Source: a bacterium (GTDB taxonomy: Bacteria; Hydrogenedentota; Hydrogenedentia; Hydrogenedentiales; SLHB01). Taken from it: DNA of 8,343 nt. This document shows positions 1 to 6,529 of this stretch, one piece after another (positions within the stretch are counted from its first letter, which is position 1; every line of letters begins with the position of its first letter). The DNA lies in NCBI GenBank assembly GCA_024231375.1, contig JAAEQP010001562.1:1-8343 (forward strand), written 5' to 3'. Below the pieces are notes generated by a model. That model was not told the origin of the DNA. It did no database searches and saw only the letters and a list, made by a program, of their open reading frames with translations. A program made the translations under genes and the position numbers.

Positions 1-245
1 GCCTTCTTCAGGGCCGCGATATGCTTCTTGCTGTCGCTCGTGACGACGTAGAGCGGTTTGAACCCGTTCTCCGTGTCCACGCCCATCTTGGCCCACTTCT
101 GGCCCTTGTGGCTGGTGGGCACCTCATCGGCCGAACTCGGCAAATCCCGCACATGGCCATAACTCGCCAGCACGGTGTAGTCCTTGCCAAGAAACCGTCC
201 AATGGTCTTCGCCTTCGCGGGAGACTCTACAATCACCAACTTCAT
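1..245 (-). CDS. topA: DNA topoisomerase I, N-terminal fragment (TOPRIM start), cut by the window edge
   Basis: Type IA topoisomerase, which relaxes negatively supercoiled DNA by passing one strand through a transient break. Only the first 81 codons are visible, and the reading frame continues past position 1. Reading the minus strand from the ATG at 245-243 gives [20 protein letters not shown], followed by a segment containing SYGHVRDLP. This is the canonical start of bacterial TopA: the TOPRIM motif [12 protein letters not shown] with the catalytic Glu (Glu7 here), then the conserved GHVRDLP stretch. Further on, the residues [15 protein letters not shown] and YVVTSDSKK fit the same family. 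The start is firm because family similarity begins at this Met. A weak GA-rich ribosome site (GAGAG, 255-259 on the minus strand) lies about 9 nt upstream. The gene is divergent from the large surface-protein gene. The C-terminal catalytic-tyrosine and zinc-ribbon regions lie outside the window, so intactness cannot be judged. Confidence 0.96.
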   Translation of the reverse strand, partial: MKLVIVESPAKAKTIGRFLGKDYTVLASYGHVRDLPSSADEVPTSHKGQKWAKMGVDTENGFKPLYVVTSDSKKHIAALKK

Positions 246-712
246 AGGCTTGTTCTCTCAAGATTCTTCGTGATTCGGTGTCAGTATACTTGAAGCGCCG
301 CTGCCTGCCCAATCCTGCTTCATAGGAGCCCGCAAGCAATGCCCCAGCACGCAAGCCCCCGCGCGACTGGGAACCGTACAGGATTTGGATGCCGTCTGTA
401 AAGTCCCTTGCCCAATTCGCGCCCACGGCGGGGCTGGCCCGCCATTCCGGCCCGGTTGGCCCGGACAGATGACCGACTGTCATTCCGCGACACACGGAAC
501 ACACAAATCGCCGGAATCTAGGAGTTTACGCATTCTATTGCGCCCTTGCCCGGCTCATGATAGGATCAAGAATCGATAAGGGCTGCTCACGGACGTGGCG
601 AGAGGGAGCGTATTCATTGAAGGGCGACTCGGGCTTGGGCCGGTCACCTGAGGGCAGGACGTGAGCCACGAGGCATGCGCCATCATAGTGCGCACGCCAC
701 GGGAGAACCGCA
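246..712. other. Divergent intergenic region, no gene recognised
   Basis: About 467 bases separate the start of topA (leftward) from the start of the large surface-protein gene (rightward). No open frame here has a recognisable protein family, good ribosome site or plausible composition. I see no tRNA, CRISPR or insertion-sequence end. It holds the topA promoter candidate (283-312). A weak rightward candidate consists of TTGCGC (538-543), a 17-nt spacer and TAGGAT (561-566). A small dyad, ATGAC (469-473) and GTCAT (479-483), has a 5-nt loop and overlaps the dyad GACAG (464-468) and CTGTC (477-481). Any of these could be chance. The leader between the rightward candidate and the ATG at 713 would be about 140 nt. 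Confidence 0.6.
283..312 (-). promoter_or_regulatory. Candidate sigma70-type promoter for topA
   Basis: On the minus strand, TATACT (283-288, one mismatch to TATAAT) lies about 38 nt upstream of the topA ATG. An 18-nt spacer separates it from TTGGGC (307-312), which shares only the TTG of TTGACA. The placement suits topA transcription, but the -35 match is poor. This is pattern recognition in a GC-rich background, not proof. Confidence 0.3.
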
Positions 713-3700
713 ATGTCTCGCTCCGCAGCCCGCATCCTGGCTGGCGTGTTCGCCTTGGCCCTCTTTGCCCCGCCCGCCTCCGCCGAACTGACCTACCAGT
801 TCGAACGAATGTGGCCCACGCTCCAACAGCCGTGGTATTTCTCGGAACCGGTCGCGGTGGCTGTGAGTGACGAAGGGTTGCTGTACATCTCGGACGCGGA
901 ACGGCTGGAACTGAAGGTGTTCACCTTGGACGGGCGCTTTCTTCGCACCATCGTGGAGCATGACGATTTCTTCCCTTCCAGCTTTTTCGACGTCGATTTC
1001 GACCAAGATGGAAATCTCTACGCTGTCGCCGGTCATATGGTGGTGAAACTGTCGCCAGATGGCGAGGAACTGCTGCGATGGGGCGAGCAAGGAACAGGGC
1101 CCGGCCAGTTCGATTTCGATTATCGGTACGCGGGCGTGTGTGTCGGGGCCGACGGAAGCATCTACGTCGCGGACAGCGACAACCACCGGATCCAGAAATT
1201 CACGCCTGATGGCACGTATCTCTTGGAATGGGGTTCCTTCGGAACGGAAGCGGGGCAGTTCGACCTGCCCTCCGACATCGCTTTCAGTCCCGGGGGCCTG
1301 CTCTATGTCACCGATTACGGTAACGGCCGTGTTCAGAAGTTCACATCCGAGGGAGATTTCGTGTCCGAACTCCCGAGGGGCATGGCCTCCCCGACCGCGC
1401 TAGCGGTCGACTTGAGTGGGCGCCTTTTTGTGGTGCGCAACAATAGGGTCTACTGCTTTTCCGTGGAAGACGAGTTCCTCTACAGCTTTGACTCTTGGTT
1501 CGATGGGGTTGGTTACCTGTACAACTTTGCGCGGATCGCCGCTCTTCCAGGCGACGTGCTCTGCATTACTTGCCATCAACCTCCCGCTGTTCTGCAGGTG
1601 TCGTATGACGGCAACCTTCTGAATATGTGGCGGAGCAACGGTGATTCGCCGGGGCACTTCAGGAGGCCTCACGGGATGGCGGTAGGCGACGGCTTGGTCT
1701 ACGTCGGTGACAAGATCAACGGGCGCATTCAGGTCTTCACAGTAATCGGTGCGCCTGTAACGGAATGGCAGGCGTACGCCCCCTGCCAACTTGCGCTGGA
1801 TCCTGGAACGGCGCTTTACGAACTCGATAGCAACAGCCGCCTCCACAAGTGGACGCTGGATGGACAGGAAGTCTGGGGCGATGTTCCGACCTATGGATCT
1901 GTCGACATCGCTGTCGGCTCTGACGGCACCATCTACGCCTGCAACAACAGCTATGACTTTGACCATGTGCGAATGTACTCAAGCAACGGCGTGTTCTTGG
2001 GAAGTTGGGGAGAATACGGCAATTCCGAAGGGCAACTCAATCACAATCGTTCGCTTGTCGTTCATCCATCCGGAGATCTTCTGCTGGTCAATCAAGGGCG
2101 GGTATCGCGGTTCCACACGGACGGTACCTTCGTAAGCGAGTGGCCCAACGAATTCCCGAGTGACACCGTAGATGTGTTTGATATTGCCCTGGACTCACTG
2201 GGCCACCTCTATGCTACCCACAAGGCAAGCGGCACCGATCAGATCCTGGTGTACAACATGGACGGTGACCTCTTGACCCAATTTGGCGAGCGTGGCATGT
2301 CGCCCGGGCAGTTCTTCTTCGAACAGGTGCCATATGATGGCGGCAACGCCTTGGCATTCGACGAGGATGGCAACATATATGTGGCGGACCCTCTGAACAA
2401 CCGCGTCCAGAAGTTCCGGGCGGTTGACGTGACGGAGAACAGCAAGGCCATCGTGGTGGCGGGGGGAGGCGCGTTCATTGGTAATGCGCTGTGGACCGCG
2501 ACGGAATCGTGCGCGAACTTCGCGTACCGTTCGCTGACCTATCAAGGGTTCACGAAAGAAACCATCTACTACTTGTCCTCGGACACGGACCTGGACCTGG
2601 ATAGCAACGGTGTGGCGGATGACGTGGACGGAGACGCCACCAACGCGAACCTGCAGTACGCCTTGGAGACGTGGGCAGGCGCGCTGCACAACGGTCTGCC
2701 AACGGGCGATGTGGTGGTGTACCTGGTGGACCACGGCGGGCCGGGCACATTTCGCATGAGCGGGACGGAGACGCTGGCGTCCACACAATTCGCGGCGTGG
2801 CTGGACACCCTACAGGCCGCCGTATCCGGTACAGTGACGGTGGTGTACGACGCGTGCGAATCGGGCACGTTTGTGGCAAATTGCGCCGCGTCGACAGGCT
2901 ACGAGGACAAACGCATCGTCATCTCGAGCACGTCGCCGGGCGAGTCGGCATATTTCGTCGCCCAGGGCACGGTATCGTTCTCGAACTATTTCTGGACCCA
3001 GATCTTCAATGGCGTGGCCGTAGGCGACGCCTTCGATCTTGCGGCGCAGGCATTGTCGCAGACGTACGACTACCAGACCCCTCTTCTCGAGGACAACGGC
3101 AACGCGGTGGGCAACGACGCGGGCGACGGCGTCCTCGCTGCCGCGACGTACATCGGCAACGGGATCCAACAGTTCTGGGAAGGCCCGGAGATTGCGGCCG
3201 TGGTCGGCGACCAGACCATCAATGGTACGAGCACGGCCTCGTTGTGGGCCGACCCGGTGACGGACGAGGACGGGGTGGCCCGCGTGTGGGCGGTGATTCG
3301 GCCCCCGGACTACGAGCAGGAGTCGTCGTCGAATCCGGTGACGGGCTTGCCGTCCATCGACCTGCAGCCGGCGGGCGGCGATCGGTTCGAAGCGGACTAC
3401 GACGCCTTCACCACACCGGGCACGTACACGGTGCTCATCTATGCCAGCGACCGGGTAGGCAACACGTCGGTGCCGGTGCTTACGTCGGTGACGGTTGTCA
3501 ATCCATTGAAGCGCAGGGCGGTGCTGGTGGCGGGGGGGATCACGGCGGACGTGGATTGGCCCTCCTATGAACGGGCTGCGATGAACGCCTACTACGCGCT
3601 ACGGTTCCAGGGCTATGACGAGGACGACGTCTACTTCATGTGCCCGATGGGCCTGGCGGGTGTGGACGCGGCGCCATCCACTACGAATATCCAATGGGCT

Positions 3701-6481
3701 TTGAGCCTCGCGCAGAACACCGTGACCCAGGACATGGTGCTGTACATGGTGGGCCCGGGCAGCGCGTCGGGATTCTCGGTGAACGGAACCGAGGTGCTGG
3801 ACGCGCCGACCTTGGACGGTTGGCTGGATGCGCTGCAGGTCACGATTCCCGGGAAAGTGACGGTGGTGTACGACGGAGACCAGTCCGGCGCGTTCCTGCC
3901 GGACCTGACCGCGCCGACGGGGTACGAGGACCAGCGCATTGTGATTGCGAGCGCAAGCGCGACGCAGCAAGCAAGCTTCCTCAAGTCCGGCACAATCTCG
4001 TTCAGCAAGTTCTTCTGGGTCCGCGTGCTGAACGGCGCGGACACCTTCGAAGGCTGGAGCTACGCGCGGGCCGCCATGCGGTTCGCGGGCTATGGCCAGA
4101 CGGCCGTCCTCGACGACACGGGCGACGGCTTGACCGACCCCGTGTACGACGGCGTTGTCTCGCGCGACCACTACATCGGCACCGGCATCCTGCTGGCGGG
4201 GGATGACCCGCTCATCGGATCTATCGTGCCCGCGCAAGACCTCACGGGCACCGGCGCAGCGACGTTGTGGGTGGAAGACGTGACCACGACGGGTGTGATT
4301 GATCGGGTCTGGGCTGTGCTTGCCTTGCCGGACGGCGATGTGACGACCATCGAATTGCTCGACGTAGGCGGCGGCCGGTACGAAGCTGCGTGGAGTGGGT
4401 TCACCGTCTATGGCACCTACGGCGTGGCCGCGTTCGCCACGGATATGGAAGGCAACGTGTCCGCACCGGCCGAGACCGAGGTGCGGCGGCTGGACGGTCC
4501 GGACGCCTACGAGGACGATGACACGGCGGTGGCCGCGACATGGATCGGGCTTGTGTATGCGGGCGGCACGGTGCAGACCCACAATTTCCATGATGCAGGC
4601 GACGCGGACTGGGTGGCATTCGATTCGACGGCAGGCACGACCGTCACGATAGAGACGTTGAATTGCGGGTCGAACTGCAACACATTGGCTCAGTTGTACC
4701 GCGCGGACGGCACGTCGCTGATTGACGAAGACGCGTGGGGGTTGGGCGAATACAGCTCGTACATCGCGTGGACCGTGGACACGGACGGCCGGTACCTGGT
4801 GCGCGTGAGTCACATCCTGGGCACCGAGTATGGCGCGAACACCAACTACGACCTGCGCATGTGGCAGGAGACGGGTCCGTGCGGCGTGGTGCCGACGTTG
4901 ACGGTGACCGTGCGCAGCACCATGGGCGCAGTGGCGTTGGCGGGTGTGCCGGTAAAGGTGACGGTGTTCGGCGGGTTGCCGACGCCGGCCGTGTACACCA
5001 ATTCGCTGGGCCAAGCCTTGTTCCCGGGCATCGCGAGTTACGCGACGTACAACGTAGCCATCACCGACGGCGACTACGTGCCGTACACACAGCCCGTGTA
5101 CGTGCCCTGCGCGCCGTACACCGCGCACGCCGTGCAATTGACGCCGCTGGTGACGCCGCCGGTGTTGCAAGTGACGTCGTCGCGGAACGTGGGTGCGCCA
5201 ACCGGCGCGGCTACCTTCGACGTGGCAAACACGGGCGCGGACACCTTGAACTGGTCCGCAAGTGTGCAAGGCGGCGCCACCAGTTGGTTGACCATCGACT
5301 CCGGCGGGTCGGGCACGGATACGGGCAGCATCGACGTGACGTACGGTTCCAACATGGTGTCCACCTCACGCAACGGCTACATCCTCGTGACTGCAACCGA
5401 CAGCGGTGGCGGGGCCGCGGTGGGGAGCCCGGTGGAAGTACAAGTGCACCAGTCCGGCGACACCGAAGCACCGACGGTTACGGTCCTCGGAGCGAATCCT
5501 GTGTACGTGAATCTCGGGGGGACCTTTACGGACGCAGGTGCCGCGGCCGCGGATATCGTCTGCGGCGACCTGACCGGGTCAGTCAGTGCGGTGAGCACCG
5601 TGAACACCGCTGCCGTCGGCACTTGGGCCGTCAGCTACACTGCCACCGATACAGCCGGAAACGTTGGGAACGCCACAAGGACGGTCCATGTTGTGGATGC
5701 AACGCCACCCGTGTTGACAGTAGTGGGTCCCAATCCGACCCCGTCTGAACGATACTCGGCATACGTGGACGCTGGCTGCACCGCCACGGACAATTGGGAC
5801 GGGGATATCTCCGCGAGTGTCCAGATGTCGGGTACCGTGGACACGGGAACCCTCGGCAGCTACGTACTGACCTATACGGTCAACGACGCGGCCGGCAATC
5901 CGGCCACTCCCGTTACGCGAACGGTGAACGTGGTCGCCACCACCCCTGAGACGGACACCGTCGGACCGGCGGGCGGAGCTGTGAGTCGTGATGGAATCAT
6001 CGTGACGATCCTTCCTGGAGCGCTCACGGCTCCCACACTGATCGGCGTGGACCGTGCGGCCCACGGCAATCCCGTGCTACCACCGGATGTGCTGGGTCTG
6101 GTCGAGGGCACCAGTTTCGATGTCGAGCCAGACGGCCTGACCGCGGACGGCGACGGCACGCTGGCAGACGTCACCATCTTCTATCGGGACGCGGACCAGG
6201 ACGGCATCGTTGACGATACGAACTGTGATGAGCGGCGGTTGGTGGTTGTGCGAGTCGAGGAGGCCACGGGCGACGAGGTCATCTTGACGGGCGACATCGA
6301 CACCGAAGCCAACACCATCACGGTCGGGACTGAGAGCTTCAGCATCTTCGTGATTGGCCAAGGTGATGAAAGCTATGGCTTGCCGGTTGCCTGGTGGGCC
6401 GGGTGCCTTGCACTGCTCTCTGTCAGTGGAGTCGTTTTGATACGGATGCGTCGACGCCACCGCCTCCTCGACAGACCGTAG
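713..6481 (+). CDS. Giant secreted, membrane-anchored protein: NHL propellers, tandem legumain-like C13 domains (one degenerate), PPC, BACON-like and DUF5011 Ig domains
   Basis: A 1922-residue exported mosaic protein with no break in frame. ATG 713 is supported by GGGAG (701-705) 7 nt upstream and by an immediate signal peptide (residues 1-24, cleavage after PPASA). Residues about 30-569 hold about 12 NHL-type repeats with motifs such as GSIYVADSDNHRIQKF. Residues 578-932 are a peptidase C13 (legumain)-like domain plus an Ig-like domain, with His674 in VDHGG and Cys715 in VVYDACESG. Residues 933-1259 repeat this module with Pro1015 and Asp1056 in those places. PPC-like 1263-1388 (DAYEDDDT, then DADWVAFD) is followed by SpaA/CarboxypepD_reg-like 1390-1480, BACON-like 1484-1582 (NTGADTLNWSA, SWLTI), two DUF5011-type domains 1583-1662 and 1663-1742, and ZU5-like 1748-1885 (GGAVSRDGI, ILPGAL). 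A hydrophobic helix (about 1890-1910) precedes RMRRRHR, so the body should be extracytoplasmic with the tail inside. A cysteine-protease activity of module 1 is inferred; the substrate is unknown. Confidence 0.9.
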   Translation: MSRSAARILAGVFALALFAPPASAELTYQFERMWPTLQQPWYFSEPVAVAVSDEGLLYISDAERLELKVFTLDGRFLRTIVEHDDFFPSSFFDVDFDQDGNLYAVAGHMVVKLSPDGEELLRWGEQGTGPGQFDFDYRYAGVCVGADGSIYVADSDNHRIQKFTPDGTYLLEWGSFGTEAGQFDLPSDIAFSPGGLLYVTDYGNGRVQKFTSEGDFVSELPRGMASPTALAVDLSGRLFVVRNNRVYCFSVEDEFLYSFDSWFDGVGYLYNFARIAALPGDVLCITCHQPPAVLQVSYDGNLLNMWRSNGDSPGHFRRPHGMAVGDGLVYVGDKINGRIQVFTVIGAPVTEWQAYAPCQLALDPGTALYELDSNSRLHKWTLDGQEVWGDVPTYGSVDIAVGSDGTIYACNNSYDFDHVRMYSSNGVFLGSWGEYGNSEGQLNHNRSLVVHPSGDLLLVNQGRVSRFHTDGTFVSEWPNEFPSDTVDVFDIALDSLGHLYATHKASGTDQILVYNMDGDLLTQFGERGMSPGQFFFEQVPYDGGNALAFDEDGNIYVADPLNNRVQKFRAVDVTENSKAIVVAGGGAFIGNALWTATESCANFAYRSLTYQGFTKETIYYLSSDTDLDLDSNGVADDVDGDATNANLQYALETWAGALHNGLPTGDVVVYLVDHGGPGTFRMSGTETLASTQFAAWLDTLQAAVSGTVTVVYDACESGTFVANCAASTGYEDKRIVISSTSPGESAYFVAQGTVSFSNYFWTQIFNGVAVGDAFDLAAQALSQTYDYQTPLLEDNGNAVGNDAGDGVLAAATYIGNGIQQFWEGPEIAAVVGDQTINGTSTASLWADPVTDEDGVARVWAVIRPPDYEQESSSNPVTGLPSIDLQPAGGDRFEADYDAFTTPGTYTVLIYASDRVGNTSVPVLTSVTVVNPLKRRAVLVAGGITADVDWPSYERAAMNAYYALRFQGYDEDDVYFMCPMGLAGVDAAPSTTNIQWALSLAQNTVTQDMVLYMVGPGSASGFSVNGTEVLDAPTLDGWLDALQVTIPGKVTVVYDGDQSGAFLPDLTAPTGYEDQRIVIASASATQQASFLKSGTISFSKFFWVRVLNGADTFEGWSYARAAMRFAGYGQTAVLDDTGDGLTDPVYDGVVSRDHYIGTGILLAGDDPLIGSIVPAQDLTGTGAATLWVEDVTTTGVIDRVWAVLALPDGDVTTIELLDVGGGRYEAAWSGFTVYGTYGVAAFATDMEGNVSAPAETEVRRLDGPDAYEDDDTAVAATWIGLVYAGGTVQTHNFHDAGDADWVAFDSTAGTTVTIETLNCGSNCNTLAQLYRADGTSLIDEDAWGLGEYSSYIAWTVDTDGRYLVRVSHILGTEYGANTNYDLRMWQETGPCGVVPTLTVTVRSTMGAVALAGVPVKVTVFGGLPTPAVYTNSLGQALFPGIASYATYNVAITDGDYVPYTQPVYVPCAPYTAHAVQLTPLVTPPVLQVTSSRNVGAPTGAATFDVANTGADTLNWSASVQGGATSWLTIDSGGSGTDTGSIDVTYGSNMVSTSRNGYILVTATDSGGGAAVGSPVEVQVHQSGDTEAPTVTVLGANPVYVNLGGTFTDAGAAAADIVCGDLTGSVSAVSTVNTAAVGTWAVSYTATDTAGNVGNATRTVHVVDATPPVLTVVGPNPTPSERYSAYVDAGCTATDNWDGDISASVQMSGTVDTGTLGSYVLTYTVNDAAGNPATPVTRTVNVVATTPETDTVGPAGGAVSRDGIIVTILPGALTAPTLIGVDRAAHGNPVLPPDVLGLVEGTSFDVEPDGLTADGDGTLADVTIFYRDADQDGIVDDTNCDERRLVVVRVEEATGDEVILTGDIDTEANTITVGTESFSIFVIGQGDESYGLPVAWWAGCLALLSVSGVVLIRMRRRHRLLDRP
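800..2421 (+). repeat. Array of about 12 NHL/six-bladed propeller repeats (protein level)
   Basis: Residues about 30-569 of the large protein split into about 12 units of roughly 35-50 residues. Typical units have a hydrophobic strand, a D/G-x-G-x-(I/L)-Y-V-x-D turn, then R-(I/V)-Q-K-F, then DG-x-(F/Y)-(L/V)-x-x-W. The clearest are units 3 and 4 (GSIYVADSDNHRIQKF; GLLYVTDYGNGRVQKF) and the last (GNIYVADPLNNRVQKF). Linkers often read G-x-x-G-x-x-x-GQF, as is typical of NHL proteins. Units 5, 6 and 8 are degenerate. Twelve blades would fit two six-bladed propellers in series, but my count is by eye. NHL propellers commonly bind proteins, glycans or nucleic acids; no ligand can be named here. 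Confidence 0.85.
2444..3508 (+). repeat. Module copy 1: legumain-like C13 domain with intact His-Cys dyad plus Ig-like domain
   Basis: Residues 578-932. The domain opens with a strand, AIVVAGGG, and carries VVVYLVDHGG with His674 (codon 2732-2734) and VTVVYDACESG with Cys715 (codon 2855-2857). These are the two catalytic signatures of family C13 (clan CD): an H-G after a hydrophobic strand, and an acidic-x-Cys-x-S-G after the next strand. The 41-residue His-Cys spacing matches my recollection of human legumain (His148/Cys189). An Asp-rich loop at 624-641 (DLDLDSNGVADD) looks like a calcium-binding EF-hand or thrombospondin-3-type loop. The Ig-like tail, about 820-932, includes TPGTYTVLIYASDRVGN. 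A caspase-fold cysteine-protease role is likely; cleavage specificity cannot be read from the sequence. Confidence 0.85.
3509..4489 (+). repeat. Module copy 2: degenerate C13-like domain (His to Pro, Cys to Asp) plus Ig-like domain
   Basis: Residues 933-1259, a tandem copy of the preceding module. The core 1007-1108 aligns without gaps to 666-767, with 48 of 102 positions identical by eye. At the catalytic positions, VDHGG becomes VGPGS (Pro1015, codon 3755-3757) and DACESG becomes DGDQSG (Asp1056, codon 3878-3880). The flanking VTVVYD and TGYED-RIVI blocks are unchanged, so the fold is probably kept while peptidase chemistry is lost. The Asp-rich loop of copy 1 is also absent; that segment is about 9 residues shorter. 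The Ig-like tail (YGTYGVAAFATDMEGN) is retained. It is best read as a pseudo-protease domain, perhaps structural or regulatory. Confidence 0.85.
5459..5938 (+). repeat. Tandem pair of DUF5011-type bacterial Ig-like domains
   Basis: Residues 1583-1662 and 1663-1742 are two consecutive domains of about 80 residues. Each begins with APT/TPP-V-x-T-V-x-G-x-NP. Each has a (T/V)DAG turn, a GD-(L/I)-(T/S)-x-S-V strand, and ends with the pattern G-x-(W/Y)-x-(V/L)-(S/T)-YT-x-x-D-x-AGN followed by RTV-x-VV. This is the typical DUF5011/HYR-like Ig fold of surface proteins, usually acting as spacers or adhesion modules. The two copies are clearly divergent, so the duplication is not recent. Confidence 0.8.
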
Positions 6482-6517
6482 CCTGAACGGCTAGACTTGG
6501 GCCTCGTCCCAACCGGA

Positions 6518-6524
6518 AAGGGGG
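6518..6524 (+). promoter_or_regulatory. Ribosome binding site that places the GTG start of the glycosidase gene
   Basis: AAGGGGG at 6518-6524 is the only purine-rich Shine-Dalgarno-like stretch in the gap after the large gene. It lies 5 nt before GTG 6530 and 8 nt before GTG 6533, and downstream of the in-frame TTG at 6497. It therefore supports a GTG start and argues against the longer TTG form. Confidence 0.55.
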
Positions 6525-6529
6525 CCCTC

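Noticed and set aside
124..504. Minus-strand frame of 126 codons across the topA start
   Set aside because: It overlaps topA in another frame. The TopA N-terminus is unmistakable, and this frame shows no family or good ribosome site.
538..566. Promoter for the large gene (TTGCGC, 17 nt, TAGGAT)
   Set aside because: Too weak in both hexamers to list as its own feature; recorded only within the intergenic entry.
385..579. Small plus-strand frame in the intergenic region (64 codons)
   Set aside because: Composition rich in Pro, Arg, Gly and His, no ribosome site, no recognisable family.
2671..3570. Plus-strand frame of 299 codons overlapping the first C13 module
   Set aside because: Out of frame with the strongly supported protein; Arg/Gly-rich composition and no family resemblance. 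The frame at 4735-5748 is rejected for the same reason.
3599..5269. Long minus-strand open frame of 556 codons opposite the large gene
   Set aside because: It lies wholly antisense to well-supported domains, is rich in Arg/His/Val with no recognisable motif, and is expected from codon bias in GC-rich DNA.
6479..6493. Possible intrinsic terminator after the large gene
   Set aside because: The stem is only 5 bp and is not followed by a T-tract.
6497..6529. Upstream TTG start for the glycosidase gene
   Set aside because: No ribosome site before it, and it adds 11 residues unlike a signal-peptide n-region. The AAGGGGG site downstream fits the GTG starts at 6530/6533.
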